From: Mycoplasmatota bacterium
GTDB taxonomy: Bacteria; Bacillota_I; Bacilli_A; Acholeplasmatales; Acholeplasmataceae
Length of the DNA: 64,000 bases
Reading direction: 5' to 3'
Assembly: GCA_018622495.1 (NCBI GenBank)
Contig: CP076021.1
Coordinates: forward strand, 558,001 to 622,000
This document shows, one piece after another, positions 33,769-42,510 of the stretch (within the stretch, counting starts at the first letter, position 1; every line of letters starts with the position of its first letter). The position numbers and the translations under genes were made by a program. The notes beneath the pieces were generated by a model. That model had not been told where the DNA came from. It saw only the letters and a list, made by a program, of their open reading frames with translations, and made no database searches.

Positions 33769-34729
33769 CAAATGGGTATTTCAAATTAATTTGTTCTCGA
33801 ATTTTATCGAGTAAAAGCATAGATTCCATGGAATGCTTCATCGTTAAAATATCATTTTCAGCTTCATGATTTTCTATGGTGTTGACAAATGCTCTAATTT
33901 CATGCGTGAAACCTTCACCATCATATGGAATTTGAATTGAATGTCCATTGAGTACAACTTCCTGACAAGCATGGAAGTTTTTCATTATGATTTCACCATG
34001 TTCAAATTTAAGAGTTGCCTTATCTCCTAATATTTTATTTAAACTATATTTTAAAATGTATTCGGTCTTTTGTTCATCGATAATACCAATAACTCCTGCT
34101 GAATCAACACCAGTTTTAGTGAAATCAGCTTTAGCGTTAAACGATTTTATGTCACCTTGTTTTAATAATAAATAGTAATTTAATGGATAGACTCCTAAAT
34201 CTAATAAACCACCACCAGCCAATGCTGGATTTAGTAAGCGTCCTTCTTTAGATTTCCCAATAGTTAAAGGAAAACCAAAAGCTATATGTGCTTTTAACAA
34301 TTTACCTAATATATTATGTTCAACAACTCTATTTAACCAAAGTGTAGCTGGTAAGAAATATGTCCACATTGCTTCCATCATAACAACACTATTTTCTTTT
34401 GCGACACGTACCATTTCTTCATATTGTTTTGCATTGACTGCAATTGGTTTTTCTATAATGACATGTTTCTTATTTTTCATAAACAAAATAGCTTGTTCAA
34501 AGTGAAAATTATGAGGTGTTGCAATATATGCTGCATCAATAACATCACTTTTTGCCATTTCTTCATATGAAGCAAATGAATACTTTGCGTGATATTTCTT
34601 TTTATATACGTAAGCTTTCTCAGGTGTACGTGCAGATACAGCTGTCAATTCGGCATTCTCAACCCATTTTAAATCACTAATAAATTTTTTAGCTATGCCT
34701 CCAGCTCCTACAATTCCAAATTTAACCAT
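33764..34729 (-). CDS. Gfo/Idh/MocA family oxidoreductase
   Basis: 321 residues. N-terminal Rossmann motif FGIVGAGGIAKKF (residues 4-16), then DAAYIATPHNFHFEQAILFMKNKKHVIIEKPIAVN with the conserved EKP lysine, and MEAMWTYFLP; C-terminal domain GGGLLDLGVYPLNYYLLL. These enzymes use NAD(P) to oxidise or reduce sugars, inositols or trans-dihydrodiols; the MEAMWTRF-like stretch resembles the dimeric dihydrodiol/xylose dehydrogenase-like branch. The gene stands alone between a terminator and a divergent XRE regulator, so context does not name a substrate. Confidence 0.88.
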   Translation of the reverse strand: MVKFGIVGAGGIAKKFISDLKWVENAELTAVSARTPEKAYVYKKKYHAKYSFASYEEMAKSDVIDAAYIATPHNFHFEQAILFMKNKKHVIIEKPIAVNAKQYEEMVRVAKENSVVMMEAMWTYFLPATLWLNRVVEHNILGKLLKAHIAFGFPLTIGKSKEGRLLNPALAGGGLLDLGVYPLNYYLLLKQGDIKSFNAKADFTKTGVDSAGVIGIIDEQKTEYILKYSLNKILGDKATLKFEHGEIIMKNFHACQEVVLNGHSIQIPYDGEGFTHEIRAFVNTIENHEAENDILTMKHSMESMLLLDKIREQINLKYPFE

Positions 34730-34860
34730 ATATCGTTCACCATCCTTCTTGTCTTCATTTTATCACACATTGGGATTTAAGATATTTATCAAATCTTTTT
34801 ATGGATTGAAAACATATGAAAAAGTAACAATTGTCACGAAAAAACATTTAGGAGGGGAAC

Positions 34861-36066
34861 ATGAAAATTAATGTAGCAGAAATGATTTATCAAATACAAA
34901 AGAAAGGAGAGCACATAGAAGAACATCCAATAGGATCTAGGCTTAAATATAAGCGAAAAAAACTTGATTTAACATTAGAAGAAAGTTCAGAAAATATTTG
35001 TAGTGTATCATATTTATCAAAAGTTGAAAATAATTTAATTAAACCTACACCAAAGTATATAAATATGTTAAAGAAAAAATACTTGATGGACGATGAAGAA
35101 GAAATTAATAGAACTTATGATGCAGATTTAAATGAAATGATGCATGTGTTTTTTAAACAAACCACATATCAAAAAAAACATGAAAAACCTTATGAAGATT
35201 ATCAGCAGTTCATGCTATCATTTGGATATTTTGTTTTAACAAATCAATTTGATAAAAGTCATGATTTGTTTTTTGATATTATGCTATTTATTCCAAATTT
35301 ACCTATAAAAAGTTTAAATTTTTTATTAGCTCTTACAGCAAGAGTTTTATTTCATGATTTAAGATATAGTGATGCAATAAGTTTACTACAACTGATGAAT
35401 ACAGAAAACCAAGATATCATTACCATACTGATTCAACAAAAATGGCTTATGAGAAATGCCATAAAATTAAATCGATATTTATTATTTGAAAAAATATATC
35501 CAGTGTATAAAGAACATTTGATTTCTCAGCAATTGTTTAATGAGATACCACTCATAAAATTAGAAAGAAATTTAATGTATCAATCAATTTCACTTATTCA
35601 GCAATACATGAAAGAAACAGATAAAATAGATAAACACATGAATTTTAAGACATTACTTATCAAAGGGTTCTATGAAACTAATCAATATGAACAAGTCATA
35701 AAACTTACGCAAAATAATTTAAATCATATGTCGTGTTTATATTATTATATTTTATCCATTGAAAAATTAAATCAAATATCACGTTTGAAAAAAATACTAT
35801 CAAATATTTCAATTGATAAAAATGAATATCCAGAAGCTTATTTAATTATCAAACATTTTAAATTTAAGTATTTAGCAAGTAAAGAAGAACAATTAAAGTA
35901 TTTAAGAAATGAAATTTTAGGATATAGGCATTTGACTGATGAAATTAATGTTTTATATATGATTATGATGGATGCTTTCAATTTATTCCAAGACCATCAT
36001 TTTTACAAAGAAGCTACTCGTGTCATTAATAAATTTTTACCCATGATGAATCAATTAAGTAAATAG
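34861..36066 (+). CDS. XRE-type HTH regulator with long helical (TPR-like) C-terminal domain
   Basis: 401 residues. An HTH_3-like domain lies near the N-terminus (IGSRLKYKRKKLDLTLEESSENICSVSYLSKVENNLIKPTPKYINMLKKKY, about residues 24-75). The remaining 320 residues are Leu/Ile/Lys-rich and look all-helical, with alternating short helices like TPR or RRNPP-type peptide-sensing regulators. No membrane segment. The start follows AGGAGGGG. It is monocistronic: a divergent oxidoreductase precedes it and a terminator follows. I do not recognise a specific target or ligand. Confidence 0.7.
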   Translation: MKINVAEMIYQIQKKGEHIEEHPIGSRLKYKRKKLDLTLEESSENICSVSYLSKVENNLIKPTPKYINMLKKKYLMDDEEEINRTYDADLNEMMHVFFKQTTYQKKHEKPYEDYQQFMLSFGYFVLTNQFDKSHDLFFDIMLFIPNLPIKSLNFLLALTARVLFHDLRYSDAISLLQLMNTENQDIITILIQQKWLMRNAIKLNRYLLFEKIYPVYKEHLISQQLFNEIPLIKLERNLMYQSISLIQQYMKETDKIDKHMNFKTLLIKGFYETNQYEQVIKLTQNNLNHMSCLYYYILSIEKLNQISRLKKILSNISIDKNEYPEAYLIIKHFKFKYLASKEEQLKYLRNEILGYRHLTDEINVLYMIMMDAFNLFQDHHFYKEATRVINKFLPMMNQLSK

Positions 36067-36070
36067 TTTA

Positions 36071-36106
36071 ATAGACGGTATTTTATATTTGAGATACCGT
36101 CTTTAT
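36071..36106 (+). terminator. Terminator after the XRE regulator
   Basis: Stem AGACGGTAT (36073-36081) / ATACCGTCT (36094-36102), then TTTAT. Confidence 0.75.
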
Positions 36107-36161
36107 ATTGACTAAAATCTATTATTCCTATATACTATTTTGGGTAGAAGGAGTTAAGTAT

Positions 36162-38006
36162 ATGAGAGTTATAAAGTTGTTTCGATTAGCAAAAGGATTT
36201 TGGTTTCTTTTTATAGTTGCTGTTTTGTTTGTAATTATTCATCAATACACCTATTCAAATGTACCATTATTCACACAATATTTAATACAAACTTTAGTAA
36301 AAGATTCAAGAGTTATTGTAGGAACTGCTTCAGTAAGTGAAGTGAATCTTCCTGCAGTTTTAATTCGATATTTTGAACAAGGATCTGAAACTATATATAT
36401 TATTATTAGAATTGCTATAGCACTTGTGTTATTGCAAGTTTTTCGTTTTACAATGCGATTCTTTGAAATGTGGATCAAATCAAGTCTGTTTGAAAAAATG
36501 GCGTAAAAACATCGTAAAAAAATGTATGCTCATATCCAGTCATTAGATTATAAATTTCATAATAATGTTGATACCGGAGATTTAATTCAACGTGTAACAA
36601 CCGATATTGAAACGGTAACTAACTTTTTAACAAAAAGAATGTTAGATTTTATCTATTTAATTGTTACACTTTATTTTGGTGCATATCAATTATTAAAATT
36701 AAATCCTACAATGGTTTGGGTATCTTTTGGTATCTTACCACTTATCGGTTTAGCATCTATTATATATTTTAAGAAAATAGATAAATTATTTATTAATATT
36801 GAAGAAATAGAAGCTAAGATGGTAACAGTTGTACAAGAAAATTTATCCGGATTAAAAGTTGTTAGAGCTTTTGCAAATGAAAAGTTTGAATTATCTAAGA
36901 TGGAAGATAAAAATAGAGCACATGCAGATGCGCTTATAAAAGCCAATAAGATTATTGCTTTATATTGGGGATCTATGGATGCTTTAAGTATTACTCAATA
37001 TTTATTAATTATTGCTATTGCCATATATGCTGTTAAAAATGGCACTATGGATGCTGCATCCGTTGCTGCTGCACTTCAACTTGTAGGTATGCTTATTTGG
37101 CCGATTAGAGGATTGGGTAGACTTATTAATGATTTTGGTAAATCATTAGTTTCATCTGATCGTTTAAATGAAATCTATGATAAAAAAAGCGAGTTTGATG
37201 ACGACGGTACTAAAGAAATAAATATACGTGGAGATATTGAATTTAAAAATGTTTCTTTTGGCTTTGAAGATAGTAAGACAAGTTTATTAAAAGATGTTAG
37301 TTTTAAAATTAATGCGGGCGAAACTGTAGCTATCATCGGTAGAACAGGTAGTGGTAAATCAACTATCATTCATTTACTTATGCGTATGTATGAGTATCAA
37401 AATGGGGAAATATTAATTGATCAACATCCATTAAAAACATTAAAAAAGAAGAATGTTAGATCTCAAATGGGTGTCGTTTTACAAGAACCATTTCTATATT
37501 CAAAAACTGTTTTTGAAAATATTGCAATTACAAATAAAAAAATTAATAATGAACGTGTAAGACAAGCTGCAACAATAGCTGCATTACAAAAAGATATAGA
37601 TACATTTAAACAAGGATATCAAACGGTGGTAGGAGAAAAAGGAACGACACTTTCAGGTGGTCAAAAACAAAGAGTAGCAATTGCTAGAATACTTGTTCAA
37701 GATCATCCAGTGCTTATTTTTGATGATGCACTTAGTGCTGTGGATACACAAACAGATTTAATGATTCGTCAAGCCTTATTAGAAAAGAACTATCAACACA
37801 CAACTATTATTATTACTCACCGTATTACAACTGCTAAAGAAGCAGATAAAATTATTGTCTTAAACGAAGGTAGAGTTGAAAGTATAGGCACACATGATAC
37901 GCTTAAAAATAAAGATGGTTTATATAGAACACTATGGAATATTCAAGGTAAACTTGAAGAAGAATTTGAAGACATGCTAAAGGCAGGTGATCAAGATGCA
38001 TCATGA
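36162..38006 (+). pseudogene. ABC exporter half-transporter (degenerate-site subunit), internal TAA
   Basis: Type I ABC exporter subunit, 614 codons from the ATG at 36162 (AAGGAG eight bases upstream). Membrane segment region residues 1-310, nucleotide-binding domain 340-580: Walker A GRTGSGKST, signature LSGGQKQR, Walker B LIFDDALSAVD with Asp where the catalytic Glu should be. A TAA at 36504-36506 interrupts it between ...SLFEKMA and KHRKKMYAHIQSLDYKFHN, in frame, within the intracellular loop. The subunit pairs with the next gene as a heterodimer. Either the TAA is an error for a sense codon (CAA or AAA) or the subunit is truncated. Confidence 0.85.
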
Positions 38007-39819
38007 AGATGACCAAGATGTCCAAGTTAAAGTTAATTTAAATACATGGAAAAAGATATTAAGAATTATATTAAAATCAAAAAAAAGAATGGTATTACTC
38101 ATTCTGTTTTCTGGTTTACTTGCAATATTAGATACAGCAATTCCTTTTCTTAATGCTTACGCTATAGATAACTTTTTTGTGAATGGCGATTATACAAATT
38201 GGCCTTATTTTGCGACTATCTATGCAATCATGGCTTTTGGGTTTGGATTATCTATTTGGGGATTTATTAGACAAGCAGGTATGATAGAAGCTGAAACAAG
38301 TTATGAATTAAGAAAACAAGCATTTGAGAATATTCAAAATTTATCATATAGTTATTTTGATAAAACTCCACATGGATGGATTATGGCAAGAATGACATCT
38401 GATGCTAGAAAGTTATCACTCATTATTTCTTGGGGATTAGTTGATTTTGTTTGGGCAGGCTTATCTATGTTTTTAATCCTTATTGTCTTGTTTGTGACTT
38501 ATGCTAAACTAGCATTAGTTGTGACTGCTTTTCTACCATTTATGTTTTTGATTGCTTTTATATTTCAAAAAGTGATACTTAAAAAATATAGAGAAGCTAA
38601 AAAATTTAATTCACAGATGACAGCTCAATATAACGAAGGATTTCAAGGCGCAAAAACAACAAAATCTTTAACCATAGAAAAAGAAAATTATTTAGAATTT
38701 GAAGATACAGCACGTAAATATAGAAGTACAAGCGTAAGAGCACAAATAACGACAGCGCTATTTTCATCTCTTATTTTAATCATTGCGTATATTGCAGTTT
38801 CACTTACAATGATTCAAGGGTCTGTATTTGTTTTAGATGTTTTAATAACATTAGGTGTTCTACAAATGTTTATTGCATATACAATTAACTTCTTTGAACC
38901 GATTATGGCTATTTCTCAAATTTTATCAGATTTTCAAAATGCTCAAGCATCTGCAGAACGTATAGTTGGATTAATTGAAACAGAATCTAGTATCGTTGAT
39001 CGTGATGATGTTATTGAAAAATATGGAACATTGTTAGAACCAAAAACAGAAAATTGGGAGCCATTGATTGGTGAAGTTGAATTTAAACATTTAACATTCT
39101 ACTATAATGATAATGAAATGATATTTAAAGATTTTAATATCCATGTTAATGCTGGTGAAGCAATTGCATTAGTCGGACATACAGGCTCAGGAAAAACATC
39201 ATTTGTAAATCTGTTATCAAGATTTTATGAACCAGTTGAAGGACAGATTTTAATCGATGGTGTTGATTACCGAGAAAGAAGCATCCATTGGTTACACAAA
39301 AGATTAGGATATGTATTACAGTCACCACAATTATTTAGTACAAGTGTTTTAGAAAACATACGTTATGGACGATTAGATGCAACTGATGAAGAAGTCATCG
39401 ATGCAGCTAAAGCAGTTGGTATTGATAAATTTGTTAAAGATTTAGAAAAAGGATATCAAACTTTTGTGGGTGAAGGCGGAAATCTATTATCAGTTGGTCA
39501 AAAACAATTAATATCTTTCGCTAGAGCGATATTAGCTGATCCAAGTATTTTGATACTTGATGAAGCAACTTCATCTATAGATTCTGAAACTGAAGAGATT
39601 ATTCAAGAAGCAACGCATAAACTATTAAAAAATAGAACAAGTTTTATTGTAGCACATCGATTATCAACAATTGTAAGTGCTGATAAGATTGTAATGCTTG
39701 AAATGGGTAAAATAATTGAAATGGGTTCACATGATGAATTAATTGCTCAACGTGGAAAATATTTTAATTTATATAAAAATCAATTTTTAAAAGAAAAAGA
39801 AGAAAAACTAAATATTTAA
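37996..39819 (+). CDS. ABC exporter half-transporter (catalytic-site subunit)
   Basis: 607 residues from the ATG at 37996, overlapping its partner gene by 11 bases. Six membrane segments in the first 320 residues, then the nucleotide-binding domain: Walker A GHTGSGKTS, signature variant LLSVGQKQL (usual LSGGQ), Walker B LILDEATSSIDSE with the catalytic Glu. The pattern mirrors BmrCD/TM287-288-type heterodimers: the upstream subunit has a non-catalytic Walker B, this one a non-canonical signature, so together they form one active and one degenerate ATP site. Substrates of such exporters are usually drugs or lipids; unknown here. Confidence 0.9.
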   Translation: MHHEDDQDVQVKVNLNTWKKILRIILKSKKRMVLLILFSGLLAILDTAIPFLNAYAIDNFFVNGDYTNWPYFATIYAIMAFGFGLSIWGFIRQAGMIEAETSYELRKQAFENIQNLSYSYFDKTPHGWIMARMTSDARKLSLIISWGLVDFVWAGLSMFLILIVLFVTYAKLALVVTAFLPFMFLIAFIFQKVILKKYREAKKFNSQMTAQYNEGFQGAKTTKSLTIEKENYLEFEDTARKYRSTSVRAQITTALFSSLILIIAYIAVSLTMIQGSVFVLDVLITLGVLQMFIAYTINFFEPIMAISQILSDFQNAQASAERIVGLIETESSIVDRDDVIEKYGTLLEPKTENWEPLIGEVEFKHLTFYYNDNEMIFKDFNIHVNAGEAIALVGHTGSGKTSFVNLLSRFYEPVEGQILIDGVDYRERSIHWLHKRLGYVLQSPQLFSTSVLENIRYGRLDATDEEVIDAAKAVGIDKFVKDLEKGYQTFVGEGGNLLSVGQKQLISFARAILADPSILILDEATSSIDSETEEIIQEATHKLLKNRTSFIVAHRLSTIVSADKIVMLEMGKIIEMGSHDELIAQRGKYFNLYKNQFLKEKEEKLNI

Positions 39820-39822
39820 AAG

Positions 39823-39876
39823 AAAAAAGACATCTAAAACTCTAATATGAAATAGAGGTGAAATGATGTCTTTTTT
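39823..39876 (+). terminator. Terminator-like hairpin overlapping the next start codon
   Basis: AAAAAAGACATC (39823-39834) pairs perfectly with GATGTCTTTTTT (39865-39876). The 3' arm contains the second half of the start codon region at 39863-39868 and its U run encodes the first residues of the surface protein. It could end the ABC exporter transcript and also hide the ribosome site/start region in readthrough RNA. Confidence 0.6.
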
Positions 39877-41929
39877 ATTATCTTTATTAACTATAATTTC
39901 TAGTTATCAAGTGATATGGGAAAATATTGAAATTGATGTTAATATCAATGAAGATATTATGTCATATGTTGATATGCCAAAAGCAAAACTATATATTGAT
40001 GGTATTTTACATAGTGTTGAAGCGACATATACATATGATGGTGTTAATAGGACTTTTTTATCAACAATTAATACAAGTTATGCCAAGACATATAAACTTG
40101 ACTATGAAGTGTATTTTGCACTGTATGATATAAAAGATCAAATAAGCATATACTTTAATGTCATTGATAATGTTAAACCAGTTTTTTTGTATGTTCCAAC
40201 TTATGAAATTGATGTTGGTGATAAATTGCCAGATTTAGAATCACTTATTGTTTATGAAGATAATTATGATGAACATGAGGATCTTACTTTAGAAGTTAAT
40301 GATATTGCAGTAGACACTTCTCGTGTGGGTGAATATCCAATTGTTTATTATTTATACGATAAAAGTTTAAATAAAACAGAAAAAACGACATATATTAGAG
40401 TTGTTGATAAAATTTCACCGACTGTAAGTTTAAAGAAACCTTTGATAATAGAATATGGCATTGATCATATTGAAATAAATACATATTTTGAAATAGAAGA
40501 TAATGTTGATGATGAAATAAAAGTCTATATAAATGATAAAAGTGTGAGCTATCATATATTAGGTTCATATCAAATATGGGTTACAGCAACCGACCAGTCA
40601 AATCAAGAAAGTACATATCAATATACTTTAGATATTATTGATACGGTAGAACCTACCATCACGCTTGCATCTCCATCTTCATTGAGTGTTCATGATATAG
40701 AGTCTTTAGAGCATTTAGAACGTTACATATTAAATATATATGATAATTATGATGACTTATTAATTGAAGATGTTGAAATTAAACATGATATAGATATTGG
40801 AGTCATAGGTAAATATACGATATATTTTAGTGTTTATGATCAATCCAATAATCATTCTCAAGAGCAAATGACAATACAAGTCGTTGATAATAAATCTCCA
40901 AGTATCCAATTATTAAAACCACTAGTCATAGAAGTGTTTAGTCAAGAACCATTTTTGATTACATATTTTGAAATAACAGATAACTATTATCTTTACAGTG
41001 AGTTAGATATAGATATTGATGTTAAACTAGATTTGGATGTTGTCGATCAATATCAAATCATTTTAATAGTTGAAGATCCATCAAAAAATATTGCATATTA
41101 TTATGATTATGTCAATGTCGTAGATTTAACACCTGTAGAAATTGTTCAATCTAATGATATTATTATCACAAATTTTGAAGCGATAAATTACACTTCTTAT
41201 TTTTCGTTTTCAGATAATTATGATGAACAAGTCACTGATTTTACATTTGATGATTACGCAGTAGATTATACAAAAAAAGGTGAATATTCATTATTAGTTG
41301 AAGTATATGATAGTTCGAAAAATTTAACATATTTATCAACTGAAATATATATCGTTGATATTATTGCACCTATTCTAGAAATCACTGAACAACAACTTAT
41401 ATTGCCCATTGGTGAACAAGTTCTAGATTTAACTTCGTATATTATTGATGCTAGTGATAATTATGATTTGTTAAATATAGATGATGTAGAAATAAATGGC
41501 ACTATAGATTTTTTAAACATTGGTATTTATACAATTTCTTATTGTTTAAGAGATAGTTCATTAAATGAAACTTGTATTAATCTTGATATTATTATTGATG
41601 ATTTGGAACAGCCAATTGTTGATATGAGCACTTTAAGTATAAAGCAAAATGAACCCATTGATTATCTAGAAGATATTATAGTTGATGATGTATCAAATTA
41701 TGATATATATTATGATGATTCTTATATTGATACATCAATTTTAGGCATTCAATATTTAACATATGTCATACAAGATGAACGTGGTAATTTCACTACATAT
41801 GTGAGAAAAATAGAAATATTACCTCAAAATACCACTGATAAACTTTATGCATACATACCTTTGTTTATTGTATTGTTATCAAGTGTTGGATCAATGATAT
41901 TTGTTTATAAAAAATATAGTGAAATATAA
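39863..41929 (+). CDS. Cell-surface protein of tandem Ig-like (HYR/DUF5011-like) domains
   Basis: 688 residues. Signal-like hydrophobic N-terminus (residues 2-18), about seven tandem domains of 75-90 residues, and one C-terminal membrane helix (LYAYIPLFIVLLSSVGSMIFVYKK) ending in SEI. Domain joints repeat as VIDNVKPVF, VVDKISPTV, IIDTVEPTI, VVDNKSPSI, VVDLTPVEI, IVDIIAPIL, IIDDLEQPI; each domain holds an acidic D-N-Y-D type motif and a G-x-Y-x-I strand. The protein is very acidic and Tyr-rich. It is anchored outside the membrane, probably in adhesion or as a spacer. No LPXTG signal. Ribosome site GAGGTG. Confidence 0.8.
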   Translation: MMSFLLSLLTIISSYQVIWENIEIDVNINEDIMSYVDMPKAKLYIDGILHSVEATYTYDGVNRTFLSTINTSYAKTYKLDYEVYFALYDIKDQISIYFNVIDNVKPVFLYVPTYEIDVGDKLPDLESLIVYEDNYDEHEDLTLEVNDIAVDTSRVGEYPIVYYLYDKSLNKTEKTTYIRVVDKISPTVSLKKPLIIEYGIDHIEINTYFEIEDNVDDEIKVYINDKSVSYHILGSYQIWVTATDQSNQESTYQYTLDIIDTVEPTITLASPSSLSVHDIESLEHLERYILNIYDNYDDLLIEDVEIKHDIDIGVIGKYTIYFSVYDQSNNHSQEQMTIQVVDNKSPSIQLLKPLVIEVFSQEPFLITYFEITDNYYLYSELDIDIDVKLDLDVVDQYQIILIVEDPSKNIAYYYDYVNVVDLTPVEIVQSNDIIITNFEAINYTSYFSFSDNYDEQVTDFTFDDYAVDYTKKGEYSLLVEVYDSSKNLTYLSTEIYIVDIIAPILEITEQQLILPIGEQVLDLTSYIIDASDNYDLLNIDDVEINGTIDFLNIGIYTISYCLRDSSLNETCINLDIIIDDLEQPIVDMSTLSIKQNEPIDYLEDIIVDDVSNYDIYYDDSYIDTSILGIQYLTYVIQDERGNFTTYVRKIEILPQNTTDKLYAYIPLFIVLLSSVGSMIFVYKKYSEI

Positions 41930-41939
41930 GTTATATTCT

Positions 41940-41969
41940 TTGACATTCCATAATTTGAAAGACTATAAT
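41940..41969 (+). promoter_or_regulatory. Consensus promoter of the flavodoxin gene
   Basis: TTGACA (41940-41945), 18-base spacer, TATAAT (41964-41969). It starts ten bases after the surface-protein stop codon. Confidence 0.8.
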
Positions 41970-42002
41970 GAAGATAGATTAATAACAAAAGGAGTATATG
42001 AT

Positions 42003-42431
42003 ATGGCAAATGTATTACTAGTATTTTGGTCAGGTACAGGAAACACAGAAATCATGGCTGAAAAAATTAAAGAAGGCTTGGAAAATGCAGGCGAAACAGT
42101 AGATTATAGAACAGTAGATGCAGTCGATCCAAGTGATATTGATGCATTCGATAAAATAGTATTTGGTTGTCCATCGATGGGTGTTGAAGCTTTAGAAGAA
42201 GATGAGTTCGAACCATTCTTTGAAGAAGCAGAAGCTTCACTATCAGGTAAAAAAGTTGCATTATTTGGCTCTTATGGCTGGGGTGAAGGCGAATGGATGG
42301 ATGCTTGGGTTGATCGCGTGAAAGAAACTGGCGCAGAATTATTTGATGATGGATTACGTGTGAACTCCACACCTAGCACTGAAGAAGAAGAACAATGTGT
42401 CGAATTCGGTGAAGGATTTGCTAAATTTTAA
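42003..42431 (+). CDS. Flavodoxin
   Basis: 142 residues, short-chain flavodoxin. FMN phosphate loop FWSGTGNTEIMA (residues 8-19), FGCPSMGVEALEEDEFEPF and FGSYGWGEGEWMD flavin-contacting loops. A longer frame from 41901 is rejected because it runs through the promoter; GGAG lies eight bases before this ATG. Acidic, as usual for an electron carrier. It could stand in for ferredoxin under iron limitation and serve the hydrogenase or pyruvate-oxidising enzymes. Single-gene unit with its own promoter and terminator. Confidence 0.93.
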   Translation: MANVLLVFWSGTGNTEIMAEKIKEGLENAGETVDYRTVDAVDPSDIDAFDKIVFGCPSMGVEALEEDEFEPFFEEAEASLSGKKVALFGSYGWGEGEWMDAWVDRVKETGAELFDDGLRVNSTPSTEEEEQCVEFGEGFAKF

Positions 42432-42437
42432 TAAACT

Positions 42438-42464
42438 AAATGCTGGAAACAGCATTTTTTTTTA
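42438..42464 (+). terminator. Terminator of the flavodoxin gene
   Basis: AAATGCTG (42438-42445), GAAA tetraloop, CAGCATTT (42450-42457), T run to 42463. Confidence 0.95.
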
Positions 42465-42482
42465 GAATATTTTAATGTTCGT

Positions 42483-42491
42483 TGATATAAT
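42483..42491 (+). promoter_or_regulatory. Extended -10 promoter upstream of dnaE
   Basis: TGATATAAT 19 bases before the ATG; no clear -35. Confidence 0.5.
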
Positions 42492-42510
42492 ATAAATAGT
42501 AGGTGATATT

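Noticed and set aside
32087-36506. Alternative genetic code or general TAA suppression
   Set aside because: TAA and TGA both end most intact genes in the window; only two interruptions by TAA occur, both in one local context.
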